A stretch of 49,072 nt of DNA from Thalassolituus sp. UBA1087. Lineage in GTDB: Bacteria; Pseudomonadota; Gammaproteobacteria; Pseudomonadales; Oceanobacteraceae. This document shows, piece by piece, positions 23,896-33,169 of this stretch. The translations under genes and the position numbers were made by a program. The stretch is from NCBI GenBank assembly GCA_002314145.1, contig DCCG01000018.1, forward strand, positions 1-49,072, in the 5' to 3' direction. Within the stretch, counting starts at the first letter, position 1. Each line of letters opens with the position of its first letter. The notes beneath the pieces were generated by a model that saw only the letters and a program-made list of their open reading frames with translations, made no database searches and was not told the origin of the DNA.

Positions 23896-26800
23896 GTTTC
23901 TATCCGCGCGTCCGCGTGGGACGCGACGATAATGCTATCGACTTATTACACATGATAATGGTTTCTATCCGCGCGTCCGCGTGGGACGCGACCCCACGAC
24001 CGCGCCTTTGTCGTCGCCGGAGCCATGTTTCTATCCGCGCGTCCGCGTGGGACGCGACTCGTTTTGATGATGTGCCCGGTAATGATTTTCAAGTTTCTAT
24101 CCGCGCGTCCGCGTGGGACGCGACTTCAATAACGCCATCCTCTGCGATGTATTCAGGCGAGTTTCTATCCGCGCGTCCGCGTGGGACGCGACTGATTGCG
24201 AAAATAAGTTCTTTAAATTCACGCCAGTTTCTATCCGCGCGTCCGCGTGGGACGCGACATCCAGGTCGACGAAGAAAAAGGGGTCGTTCGGCGTGTTTCT
24301 ATCCGCGCGTCCGCGTGGGACGCGACGCAATGTACACAGTCCACGGCCAGCGGATCGCGTGTTTCTATCCGCGCGTCCGCGTGGGACGCGACGTGACTAA
24401 TGCAGTATCCGTTGAACGACGCGCCTGGTTTCTATCCGCGCGTCCGCGTGGGACGCGACTGACTATGGCACTAACTGGGGATTTGAAGGCGTTGTTTCTA
24501 TCCGCGCGTCCGCGTGGGACGCGACCAGTGGGTCGAGATTGTGCCTTGATATTGTGCCTGTTTCTATCCGCGCGTCCGCGTGGGACGCGACGGCACATAT
24601 TCCTATCTTACTGTCCGTGAAGACCTGTTTCTATCCGCGCGTCCGCGTGGGACGCGACTTTCTTCATCTGAACCGGTTGAGTCGATAAGCTCATGTTTCT
24701 ATCCGCGCGTCCGCGTGGGACGCGACAACCGAGCCGCAAAGTCAGACCGGCACAGTATTTGTTTCTATCCGCGCGTCCGCGTGGGACGCGACTTCTAACT
24801 GCGCCATTTTTGCGCTGTCATATTGCGTTTCTATCCGCGCGTCCGCGTGGGACGCGACCTATCCGGTGTTACGGCAACCCGAGTGGAAGAGATTGTTTCT
24901 ATCCGCGCGTCCGCGTGGGACGCGACCTGGTCTTACGTTATATCAGTAACATCATCAGGGTTTCTATCCGCGCGTCCGCGTGGGACGCGACGCACAGGAG
25001 TGAGTGGAAAGCATTACGCTAGCGAGTTTCTATCCGCGCGTCCGCGTGGGACGCGACTCACCACGGAATTCATGAACTGAAAATTCGTGAGTTTCTATCC
25101 GCGCGTCCGCGTGGGACGCGACTTTCCCCGATTAACTGAAAACCGGTTGATGATGTGTTTCTATCCGCGCGTCCGCGTGGGACGCGACATAGCTGCAGAT
25201 CAGAAAAATCCACGTCGTTGGGTTTCTATCCGCGCGTCCGCGTGGGACGCGACTAAAATCAGTCGTTTGCGGGTGGTGGGTGCGCCGTTTCTATCCGCGC
25301 GTCCGCGTGGGACGCGACCAGTCACTTACAGACAAGGCCGCCAGCATTTTTTTGTTTCTATCCGCGCGTCCGCGTGGGACGCGACTGTTTTTTAAATACT
25401 TGTTTCGCATCGCTTCTCTGTTTCTATCCGCGCGTCCGCGTGGGACGCGACTTGATGAAGGCTCTCCAGACGGTGACTGCACCGTGTTTCTATCCGCGCG
25501 TCCGCGTGGGACGCGACATGCTGATTGGGAGTTGTTTCTTGGAGAGTACGCAGTTTCTATCCGCGCGTCCGCGTGGGACGCGACTCACAACCTGTTCGGC
25601 AGTAAACGCTTGCGTGGTGTTTCTATCCGCGCGTCCGCGTGGGACGCGACCTTTACTGGTGATCATGGTGCCGCCTTCGGCTGTGTTTCTATCCGCGCGT
25701 CCGCGTGGGACGCGACGCGGTCGGCTGTGATGCTTCGGTCTAAAGGGTCGGTTTCTATCCGCGCGTCCGCGTGGGACGCGACATTCGGGTTGAACTTCAA
25801 CAATTTCACCGGAAACAGTTTCTATCCGCGCGTCCGCGTGGGACGCGACGGGTTTTTTCAAAATTAGCCATCGAATTTCTCCTGTTTCTATCCGCGCGTC
25901 CGCGTGGGACGCGACGAAGCTATACGCTCATTAGCTTCATTCGTCTGCTGTTTCTATCCGCGCGTCCGCGTGGGACGCGACTACCTTCGGCAACAGTAAA
26001 ATCAGTTAATACCGGTTTCTATCCGCGCGTCCGCGTGGGACGCGACAGACGGAGAACGATAAATATCATGACCAGCAGGAGTTTCTATCCGCGCGTCCGC
26101 GTGGGACGCGACCTGGATTGTTATCAAATTCCTTACGAACACCGGAAGGTTTCTATCCGCGCGTCCGCGTGGGACGCGACATTCAGGCTCCTATTGGTTC
26201 CGGTATCTCCGGTATGTTTCTATCCGCGCGTCCGCGTGGGACGCGACGTTTTCATATTGAGTGGCCTCTGAGTGTGGAATCAGTTTCTATCCGCGCGTCC
26301 GCGTGGGACGCGACGCGGATCGGCGTCAAGTCGTACAATCGCGAAACGTTTCTATCCGCGCGTCCGCGTGGGACGCGACCGCCGTTCTCCGCTTCGTCTT
26401 CCGCGGCGGTCGGGTTTCTATCCGCGCGTCCGCGTGGGACGCGACATGAGCTGCAGGCACACACGTACATCGCCGGACTGGTTTCTATCCGCGCGTCCGC
26501 GTGGGACGCGACGCAGATCCGCGCCGAACTGGAATTCGTTACTGGTGTTTCTATCCGCGCGTCCGCGTGGGACGCGACATAAAAATGGCGTTGAATGTAT
26601 TTATATGAGCTATGTTTCTATCCGCGCGTCCGCGTGGGACGCGACCCATCTATTTGCGTACCAGCAAAAAGACTCTACAGTTTCTATCCGCGCGTCCGCG
26701 TGGGACGCGACCTGGCAACTGCCTGTACGCTGTTTCCGCTGAAGTGGTTTCTATCCGCGCGTCCGCGTGGGACGCGACCCCTGGTGTCGGGTATCACCAG

Positions 26801-27309
26801 CGCGTTAAGTCAGGTTTCTATCCGCGCGTCCGCGTGGGACGCGACCGATCAGCATTGTCAGGATTCTGGATAAAGTCCAAGTTTCTATCCGCGCGTCCGC
26901 GTGGGACGCGACAAGCTATACGCTCATTAGCTTCATTCGTTTGTTGTTTCTATCCGCGCGTCCGCGTGGGACGCGACTCGGTTTGATGATGTGCCTGGCA
27001 ATGATTTTCTGGTTTCTATCCGCGCGTCCGCGTGGGACGCGACGTTGCGCCTGCTGCTTGATACAGAAGACATTGAGTTTCTATCCGCGCGTCCGCGTGG
27101 GACGCGACGGTGCCTTATAGAAATTACTCCTCAGGAGGAGATGTTTCTATCCGCGCGTCCGCGTGGGACGCGACTAAATCACCTCATTAAAAATGATCAA
27201 TCAAGCCAGGTTTCTATCCGCGCGTCCGCGTGGGACGCGACGTTTCTACGGCCTCTCCTTCTCCCTGATTAACGCGCGTTTCTATCCGCGCGTCCGCGTG
27301 GGACGCGAC
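23896..27309 (-). CRISPR. Type I-C CRISPR array, 52 repeats and 51 spacers
   Basis: A 32-bp repeat starting GTTTCTATCCGCGCG and ending GTGGGACGCGAC on the plus strand occurs 52 times, with spacers of 33-36 bp; every copy that I read looked identical, including both terminal ones. Transcription is assigned to the minus strand because the cas operon and leader lie on the right: read that way the repeat begins GTCGCGTCCC, forms a 7-bp stem CGCGTCC/GGACGCG, and leaves the 11-nt 3' segment CGGATAGAAAC, the expected type I-C crRNA handle (Cas5c cut). The newest spacers are therefore at the high-coordinate end. Two pairs of spacers are near-duplicates (see findings). Confidence 0.98.
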
Positions 27310-27485
27310 GCCTGTAGTCTAAGTTGTTAAAGAACAAAGGAAAAGACAGACTTTTCCGCTAACCCGGAACTCAATCGGGGAAAATATGCCGGCATGTATT
27401 TACGTCAGATTTTCGTCTTTTATTTCAATAGGTTACAAATCGCCACACCCTCCGGATTCTGGTGAGAACCAAGGGTCAGCGATTG
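27310..27485 (-). promoter_or_regulatory. CRISPR leader
   Basis: 176 bp between cas2 and the first (leader-proximal) repeat; A/T-rich compared with its surroundings. It contains the palindromes ATGCCGGCAT and, next to the repeat, TTGTT-AAAG-AACAA (27324-27337 region). It is expected to hold the pre-crRNA promoter and the Cas1-Cas2 integration signals; I could not assign -35 and -10 boxes with confidence. Confidence 0.75.
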
Positions 27486-27779
27486 CTACAGAATCAGGTT
27501 ACTGGTGTGAGGGTCTGGCACGGCTTTAACGCCATGATGCTCTACCTTTTCCCGACCTCTTTTGCCAAGGTGATAGAATCGAAGACTGTCTTCAGAAGAG
27601 TTATAAATATCCAGTAATTTTGCTTTCAATAGTGCCAGCTGTGCAGGCGTCAGTTCACATTCAAATACCGAGTTCTGTACACGGGTTCCATAATCAAGAC
27701 ACACTTTAGCTATCCGTCTTAACCGTCCTCGTCCATCACTGCTGATAACACTGACGTCATAGGTAATCAGAATAAGCAC
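27486..27779 (-). CDS. cas2: CRISPR-associated endonuclease Cas2
   Basis: 97 aa ferredoxin-like-fold protein that bridges two Cas1 dimers in the spacer-integration complex. The first strand LILITYDVS carries the conserved Asp8; RVQNSVFECELTPAQL and the closing YHLGKRGREKVEHHG fit type I-C Cas2. Last gene of the operon, next to the leader; 18 bp after cas1. Confidence 0.96.
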   Translation of the reverse strand: MLILITYDVSVISSDGRGRLRRIAKVCLDYGTRVQNSVFECELTPAQLALLKAKLLDIYNSSEDSLRFYHLGKRGREKVEHHGVKAVPDPHTSNLIL

Positions 27780-27797
27780 AGCATCCCTCCTTGATTA

Positions 27798-28814
27798 TTA
27801 TTTCACCAGCCAGGGAGTGTAATACTCCATGTCACCGCGGATATGGCGGGCGAGTAACAATGCCTGGCAGTGAGGCAATAATCCCATAGGAACTTTCTCC
27901 TGCAGATACGGGTGTATCAGTTCCTCCCGCTTTTTATCCTGATAATGTGTCAGAAACGTCTTGCGGCCATCATCGGTCAGGCGGACTGCCCCACTGGCTT
28001 CGGAAACACAATCTTTTACCTTAAGTTGCTGCCGGTTGATCAATGTCAGCACCAAACGATCTGCCCAACCAGCCCTGAACTCTTCCAATAAATCAAGCGC
28101 CAGTCCTGGTCTTCCGGGCCGGTCCTGATGCAGAAACCCAACGTAAGGATCCAGGCCTACCCCCTGTAAAGCCGCAATACAATCCTGAGTAATCATAGAG
28201 TAAGCAAAGGACAACAGAGCATTGACAGCATCTGTTGGTGGACGGCGAACACGACCATTAAACTGAAAACCTTCAGCCCGTATCCGATGCTGTAATACAC
28301 TGAAATACGCATTGGCAGCATCACCTTCTATGCCCATCAGGCTGTTACCGCTATCAGCGTACTGAGAACGCCGCAGGCTGGTTGCCAGTTTTTCAATTGT
28401 CTCTTTCAGTTCCTGCTTATGCCCATGATTACGAACATCTCTTTGCAAGGCAGCACGGCTGTTGGCGATTTTTGCCGCAATCATCAGCCTGGCAACAGAT
28501 AACGCTTTATCTTTATTATCTGCCCAGCGGTACTGGCTTCTTCTGAGCAGCACATTGCCGCTTTCCGGTCCCTGTGTACGTACCAGAAAACGACCATATT
28601 CAGTAAAAAAACTAAGCCCTATTCCCTGCTCTGCCAGATATCCCATAAGAAAGGGCGACACAGAAACCCTGCCAAAACAGAGGATATTACTCAGTGCCAA
28701 TGAGGGAAACTGGCCCAGTTTCTGATCCCCCTGTTTTATGACAATGGTTTCCCGTTCCTTATGCAGGTAGGTTTCCTGACGGGTAATGTAAAGTGTATTG
28801 AGCAGTTTTTTCAT
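27798..28814 (-). CDS. cas1: CRISPR-associated endonuclease Cas1 (type I-C)
   Basis: 338 aa spacer integrase. Metal-binding residues visible: Glu163 in GIEGDAANAY, His229 in GFLHQDRPGRPGL, Asp241/Glu244 in ALDLLEEF. The N-terminus KKLLNTLYITRQETYLHKERETIV is typical of I-C Cas1 (seen as key residues LYIT and L-KE-E). It overlaps cas4 by 4 bp (ATGA), consistent with the functional Cas4-Cas1-Cas2 grouping. Confidence 0.96.
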   Translation of the reverse strand: MKKLLNTLYITRQETYLHKERETIVIKQGDQKLGQFPSLALSNILCFGRVSVSPFLMGYLAEQGIGLSFFTEYGRFLVRTQGPESGNVLLRRSQYRWADNKDKALSVARLMIAAKIANSRAALQRDVRNHGHKQELKETIEKLATSLRRSQYADSGNSLMGIEGDAANAYFSVLQHRIRAEGFQFNGRVRRPPTDAVNALLSFAYSMITQDCIAALQGVGLDPYVGFLHQDRPGRPGLALDLLEEFRAGWADRLVLTLINRQQLKVKDCVSEASGAVRLTDDGRKTFLTHYQDKKREELIHPYLQEKVPMGLLPHCQALLLARHIRGDMEYYTPWLVK

Positions 28815-29428
28815 TCCGTGAACAGCTCCTGAATATAATGACCGGAGTGATCCAGCCTGAAAATTTCCGGCTGACAGATATCGACTAATGAACAGGCCTT
28901 ACATCGTTTCCGATCATTTGTCGGGGGTGGCGTTTTACCTTCCTGTAATAATTTTCTGGCTTCTGATATTACTTCTTCAGTTTTTTCTCTGAGCACCGGG
29001 GTAAAAACCACGGACTCACGATGACGGGTTTCCCAATACCATATCGCACCATCTTCAACGCAGACACCCCTCATCTCTTCCAGGCAGATAGCCTGAGCAC
29101 AAAGCTGAAATCTGTCCCAGTCCTGAATTTTCGACTTTCCCCGCTTATATTCCACAGGATGTAACTGAACCGGAACCTGATTATTGTCAACTTCCAGAAG
29201 ATCCATTTTCCCGGTTAATCCCAAGCGCTGACTATTAAGCAATACCGCTCTTTCATAGCGGATATTGCCCCGTTGTTCCGGCTCCCCACCATCAACCCGC
29301 TGATGCAGAAGTTGACCTTCAGCAGTAAATCGGTTGTCTGCCCATATCTGCTCAATATGAATGAGCGCAAACTGGCGGGGGCAATAGGCATAATGTTGGA
29401 TCGCAGAAACAGCCAGAATGTCGTCCAT
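28811..29428 (-). CDS. cas4: CRISPR-associated protein Cas4
   Basis: 205 aa RecB-like nuclease with an iron-sulfur cluster, which trims prespacers and selects the PAM. The cluster cysteines are YCPRQ near residue 17 and the C-terminal triple RCKACSLVDIC. The nuclease core shows GKMDLLEV (Asp) and VEYKRGKSK (ExK), and QLCAQAICLEE (Q/Y motif). It lies between cas7 (20 bp upstream) and cas1 (4-bp overlap). Confidence 0.95.
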   Translation of the reverse strand: MDDILAVSAIQHYAYCPRQFALIHIEQIWADNRFTAEGQLLHQRVDGGEPEQRGNIRYERAVLLNSQRLGLTGKMDLLEVDNNQVPVQLHPVEYKRGKSKIQDWDRFQLCAQAICLEEMRGVCVEDGAIWYWETRHRESVVFTPVLREKTEEVISEARKLLQEGKTPPPTNDRKRCKACSLVDICQPEIFRLDHSGHYIQELFTE

Positions 29429-29448
29429 GACCTGTTATCCTTTTTATA

Positions 29449-30321
29449 TCAGAGAACTTCTTCCACGCTGACACCTTCCGGCAAGGCTTCTGCATTCAGG
29501 CTGATGTCATAATCGCTGAATGCCTGGGCCGGACTGCCGGGTTCACCCTTAATCCTCTTAGCCGATACCAACTCAAACAATTTATGTGCTGGTGCATTGC
29601 CAAGAGCATTATCATGCTTGAATACATAAAGTTTACGGGCAGACATTTCTCCCCGGGCTGCAGAATGATCATGCTCAAACATATTAACCATGGACTGCCA
29701 TAACAGCTGAAGATCACCTTCTGAAAAGTTCGTCTTCTCCGCTAATTTAGCGGAAACATAACCATGCACACGATAAAGTCCATAAGGAACAATATGTTTA
29801 CGGCCCATAGTGCGTTCTTTTTCCAGATCCTTTTCGTTAGTTACTGCCATTCTGGTAATGGAAATCTCCAAAGGAACAATCGGATCTTCTGATTTTGCAA
29901 AAGCAATCTGAATAGGTCCCCGGACCTGACCAGCATTAACCTCAGTAGTCATTACTGCACCAAAGGCACGTACATCGTAGTAGTTGTTACACATCCACTG
30001 TGTCAGATCCAATGCCTGCTGATGATCTTTTGGCAGTTTTTTAGCAACCGGCTCTATTCCTATAGCCTCATAGGCTTTCTTATGTTGATTATTAAGAACT
30101 GACTTTTCCTGCATGTAGATGTCATAGCCCGCTTCTTTTTCTTTTGCCAAAGAAACAAAATTACGGATTTTCCTTTTCAGACACACATCTGTAACCAACC
30201 CCTGATTGGTTTCAGGATCAAGACGTGGCATATTACCTGCATCAGGGTCACCATTAGGGTTACCATTGATCACATCAAAAAAGAATACAAACTCATAGCG
30301 GTTATGGATAGCGGACATCAT
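29449..30321 (-). CDS. cas7c: Type I-C Cascade backbone subunit Cas7 (Csd2)
   Basis: 290 aa RNA-recognition-fold protein that coats the crRNA spacer in about seven copies. The family opening NRYEFVFFFDVINGNPNGDPDAGNMPR is split here as NGNPNGDPD and the following GLVTDVCLKRKIRNFV. VRAFGAVMTTEVNAGQVRGPIQ and RKHIVPYGLYRVHGYVSAKLAE are further I-C landmarks. The start overlaps the cas8c stop by 4 bp (ATGA), giving coupled translation. Confidence 0.95.
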   Translation of the reverse strand: MMSAIHNRYEFVFFFDVINGNPNGDPDAGNMPRLDPETNQGLVTDVCLKRKIRNFVSLAKEKEAGYDIYMQEKSVLNNQHKKAYEAIGIEPVAKKLPKDHQQALDLTQWMCNNYYDVRAFGAVMTTEVNAGQVRGPIQIAFAKSEDPIVPLEISITRMAVTNEKDLEKERTMGRKHIVPYGLYRVHGYVSAKLAEKTNFSEGDLQLLWQSMVNMFEHDHSAARGEMSARKLYVFKHDNALGNAPAHKLFELVSAKRIKGEPGSPAQAFSDYDISLNAEALPEGVSVEEVL

Positions 30322-32180
30322 TCATCTCCTTCCGTGGTATGTTCATCAGAAGCCGGTGCTTCGATATCTTCTTCATGTTTTTTAAACAGTTCACTGCGCT
30401 GATGGTAGTAACCAATAGCGAAACGCCCCTGCTCCTCCAGACCAAGACTTCTGGGAAAGGAGGATTCGAGTTTATCTATTACTTCAGCGATCTGCTTTTC
30501 CAGCGTAACAGCAAGCCCGGGTTTAATTTTCCGGACCTTACTGATGTGATTTTGTGCATTACACAGCAATACCGGAAAAACACTGGCTGGCGTCGCTGAG
30601 GCAGAACCATAAAACCTGTCCCTTATCGTCGCATTCACACCTTTCCCTAAGGCAGCTCTCTGTGCAGATTCAAGGCTGAAAAACAGCCTCCCAAGAATAT
30701 ATCCGGGGTCTTTATTTTCAGTATCCAGGCTCACGTATAACTCCTTGTCATAATGTTCATAGGTTACTTGGTTCTTCAGTCGTGCATTACGCACAAGAAC
30801 AGCTTTGCATAGTGCAACACGCAGATTGCTGATATCACCGTCGGCACGGAAGCGCATAATCAGGTTAGCCAACAGACTTTGTGGATAACGCTGCCCCGTC
30901 AGGATCGCACGTGTAAACTCACCCGCCAGATGGGGGGAAGCATCATCCTGTTTCGGTCTTGCTCCTTTGCGATGAGGGACTGTTTCGTTAATCAGCCGCC
31001 AGATGCTTGGCTCAGTTCTCCACGGCACAGGGTTAAGCAACATATCCTGATAATGCTGTGCGAGACGCACAGAAAAATGTTCAAGGGTATCCGTTTCCCA
31101 GAAACGGACAGACAGCCTGGCCGCGTTGGGAGCCAGGCCCAATATATACATCCGGGTATCCGGGTTAAGGTCCTGCCCTATTTCCTGTAGCGGCCTGCCC
31201 ATCACCAGTTGAGTTAAAGCGCTCTCAAGCTTCCCGGTTTCTGCTTTATCAGAAATCTCTCCGGCATCGTTATCGTCGATAACCGGAGCACTGGAAAACA
31301 GACTACTCAATAAGCGTTCACTGGCTTCTGCCTGCTGTCTGAGATCTGCCTCAGCCCAGAATACAATGGTCATATCACCAATCTGAACCCGCTGGTGATT
31401 AGAAGAATCACGGCGCAGCAAATAGTTTAAGGCAGTACCATAAGCAAATGCGGCTTTATCTGAAACCGGCGCATTCATCCCCTGCTTTTTACCAAATGAC
31501 TCGGAAGAATCGAGATTGAAGGATACTAATGACGCACCGGATGATTGGGCATCTTTCACACCTTTTATTGATGGGTGCAGAGTTGCTACCGGTGACAGCT
31601 CTCCGGTAATCAGACATACCTGATTACTTCCAACAGAAGCAGATAACTGCCGCGCCCGGATTGCTTTAGCCGCGGGTCGCTCATGAATAAAGCGCCGCTC
31701 ACCATCCAGGCGGAATACCATATTGGTATCCAGCATCTCTTCCGTCAGGCGTCCAGAGCATGCCTTATCGTCAGGATTCCAGTGATCCAGAAATGCCAGT
31801 AAGGCTTTCAATCCTTCATCATCAGAATCATCAAGCCATTCATGGTGATATTGCTTAAACGCTTCATGGGTCTTTCTCGCCCGGTCGATTTCCTTTGCGG
31901 AAGTTTTGGTGGTCAGCCCGAGAACATAAGCTGTTTTATCCCACAGGAAGTTAGGAACAATATTGACCGATTTCTTAGGTGGCTGGGGTACCTGATGCAC
32001 TGATGGTCTTGGCTTTTTCCCTGAAGTGTCCATCAGGCTGATGATATCAACCAGCTCACCATCAGTATTAATAACCAGTGCGTAACTGATATTTTCCTGG
32101 CTGAAGCCATAAGGTGCAATGTCGTCATTACCCTGTTCTGTCAGCCTGTCAAAATAGTTATTCAGAGCTGCCAGAATCAT
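30318..32180 (-). CDS. cas8c: Type I-C Cascade large subunit Cas8c (Csd1)
   Basis: 620 aa. It recognises the PAM and, through an internal translation start in other I-C systems, also supplies the small subunit Cas11c from its C-terminal part. N-terminal ILAALNNYFDRLTEQGNDDIAPYGFS and VPQPPKKSVNIVPNFLWDKTAYVLG agree with Csd1 (key motif NFLWDKTAYVLG). Whether an internal ribosome-binding site for Cas11c exists near the last 130 codons was not resolved by eye. It overlaps cas5c by 4 bp and cas7 by 4 bp. Confidence 0.95.
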   Translation of the reverse strand: MILAALNNYFDRLTEQGNDDIAPYGFSQENISYALVINTDGELVDIISLMDTSGKKPRPSVHQVPQPPKKSVNIVPNFLWDKTAYVLGLTTKTSAKEIDRARKTHEAFKQYHHEWLDDSDDEGLKALLAFLDHWNPDDKACSGRLTEEMLDTNMVFRLDGERRFIHERPAAKAIRARQLSASVGSNQVCLITGELSPVATLHPSIKGVKDAQSSGASLVSFNLDSSESFGKKQGMNAPVSDKAAFAYGTALNYLLRRDSSNHQRVQIGDMTIVFWAEADLRQQAEASERLLSSLFSSAPVIDDNDAGEISDKAETGKLESALTQLVMGRPLQEIGQDLNPDTRMYILGLAPNAARLSVRFWETDTLEHFSVRLAQHYQDMLLNPVPWRTEPSIWRLINETVPHRKGARPKQDDASPHLAGEFTRAILTGQRYPQSLLANLIMRFRADGDISNLRVALCKAVLVRNARLKNQVTYEHYDKELYVSLDTENKDPGYILGRLFFSLESAQRAALGKGVNATIRDRFYGSASATPASVFPVLLCNAQNHISKVRKIKPGLAVTLEKQIAEVIDKLESSFPRSLGLEEQGRFAIGYYHQRSELFKKHEEDIEAPASDEHTTEGDE

Positions 32181-32851
32181 GCCTTGACCTCCTCGGCACT
32201 GAAAGCCGGTATATCAATAATGCCCTTACGCATTAATGCCCGAAAGTAATGTGGGGTTGTATCATTGGCAAAGTCAAAGTCATGCAACATCCAGCCAAGA
32301 TCCCGTTCACCGGATAAAGTATCATCAGCTATCGGTAATTCATCCGCGTCTTCGATCAGCTCAAAATTGGCGGGAAACTCCCGCACACCAAGGCAAGGGG
32401 CATGAAAATACTGACCTCTGCGGGCCCGGCGGTTAAATATATCCAGGTGCTTCCCCTCACTGTCACTTTCATCTGCCCGTGAAGTCAGTTCAAAGTGTGC
32501 CTCAATCACATAGGCAACATCACGCAGTATGGTCGCCGCACGCTGTTGACGGTCCTGATCCACATAATGAACAAGACCGCTGGTATTCCCGGCCTTCATC
32601 GCGTTTTTTACATTCCGGGCGGATATTTTGCTGCCAACTTCATTGCGGCGAATGGATTCAAAACGAATGGGATTGAGTACGTGAATTCTGTCGACGTGCC
32701 AGCGGATCGCCGGTTTCCAGTGGATTGCTTCCAGAATACCGCGGGCAGCAGATGGCGTGATCACATCATAACTGACCCGTTCTACTTTCATTTCCGGCCG
32801 GGTAAAGCAGGCACGCTCCCCCCAGACCTTCAGCTTAATTCCGTATGCCAT
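32177..32851 (-). CDS. cas5c: Type I-C Cas5c (Cas5d) crRNA-processing nuclease
   Basis: 224 aa RAMP-fold protein. In type I-C it replaces Cas6: it cuts the repeat hairpin and stays bound to the 11-nt handle. Family features: GIKLKVWGERACFTRPEMKVERVSYDVITPSAARGILEAI (key motif TRPEMKVERVSYDV), then EAIHWKPAIRW, FRALMRKG near the C-terminus. The ATG at 32851 has a perfect AAGGAGGT just upstream; the frame is open to 32884 but without a signal. It is separated from cas3 by 334 bp holding the crRNA-like element described below. Confidence 0.95.
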   Translation of the reverse strand: MAYGIKLKVWGERACFTRPEMKVERVSYDVITPSAARGILEAIHWKPAIRWHVDRIHVLNPIRFESIRRNEVGSKISARNVKNAMKAGNTSGLVHYVDQDRQQRAATILRDVAYVIEAHFELTSRADESDSEGKHLDIFNRRARRGQYFHAPCLGVREFPANFELIEDADELPIADDTLSGERDLGWMLHDFDFANDTTPHYFRALMRKGIIDIPAFSAEEVKA

Positions 32852-32868
32852 CAGACCTCCTTTTGCGC

Positions 32869-32898
32869 TTAGAGGCCCCCACACCCGGGGGCCTCTAA
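32869..32898 (-). repeat. 12-bp perfect hairpin upstream of cas5c
   Basis: TTAGAGGCCCCC and GGGGGCCTCTAA pair perfectly around a 6-base loop. It lies 18 bp from the cas5c start and directly after the pseudo-spacer of the crRNA-like element. Neither strand has a T-run after it, so it is a poor terminator; it could be the stabilising 3' hairpin of the guide RNA, in place of the next repeat's hairpin. Confidence 0.75.
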
Positions 32899-32931
32899 AT
32901 CATCACATGTAGTGAAAAGTTTCTATCCGCG
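32869..32931 (-). ncRNA. crRNA-like guide RNA with degenerate repeat (CreA/CreR-like)
   Basis: On the minus strand the last 13 nt of the CRISPR repeat (CGCGGATAGAAAC, containing the complete 11-nt crRNA handle) occur alone at 32919-32931. A pseudo-spacer starting TTTTCACTACATG follows and runs into the 12-bp hairpin. The first 11 nt of the pseudo-spacer equal the sequence at 33173-33183, which is preceded by TTC. The repeat's own 7-bp stem is missing upstream, so how Cas5c would process it is unclear. By analogy with CreA and CreR RNAs of other CRISPR types, it probably directs Cascade, with partial pairing, to repress rather than cut. Confidence 0.7.
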
Positions 32932-33111
32932 TGCATTCAGTAAAGTATGGATAAAGCTTCCGAAATCAGGAGAAGCAAGAATACCAATAAGCACGACTAC
33001 TACCGACAACGATCTGGGTCCACCATGAATATGGATACGAGTTGCACTAGCTCCTCGGCCAAATTTCAAAGACAGAATAAACCAAGGATCAGCTTTCTCT
33101 GGATTCGGCAT
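32923..33111 (-). CDS. Small hydrophobic ORF between cas3 and cas5c (candidate CreT-like toxin)
   Basis: 62 aa. A soluble N-terminus (PNPEKADPWFILSLKFGRG) and HIHGG are followed by a hydrophobic segment SLSVVVVLIGILA and a short tail ending LLNARG. AGAGGG lies 6 nt before the ATG. The stop codon TAG falls inside the degenerate-repeat handle (CGC GGA TAG), so the reading frame and the guide RNA overlap. It sits between the guide RNA and the guide's predicted target, which would place its promoter under Cascade control, as creT is in CreTA modules. Toxicity is inferred only from this arrangement and the membrane-like segment; the element could also act as RNA. Confidence 0.5.
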   Translation of the reverse strand: MPNPEKADPWFILSLKFGRGASATRIHIHGGPRSLSVVVVLIGILASPDFGSFIHTLLNARG

Positions 33112-33131
33112 GATGAACCCTCTTGTGTCGA

Positions 33132-33167
33132 CATAAACAAGATATTCAACTCTGCCTCATATTTCAA
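33132..33167 (-). promoter_or_regulatory. Candidate promoter of the small ORF/cas5c segment
   Basis: On the minus strand TTGAAA (33162-33167) and TATCTT (33139-33144) are 17 bp apart, leaving a short leader before the 62-codon ORF. Its -35 ends 2 bp from the TTC PAM of the guide's target. An alternative TTGTAG/TATGAG pair would overlap the target itself. Confidence 0.5.
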
Positions 33168-33169
33168 AC

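Noticed and set aside
23808..27272. Many long plus- and minus-strand reading frames with recurring RVRVGRD or SARPRGTR segments
   Set aside because: They are translations of the CRISPR repeat in different frames, not proteins.
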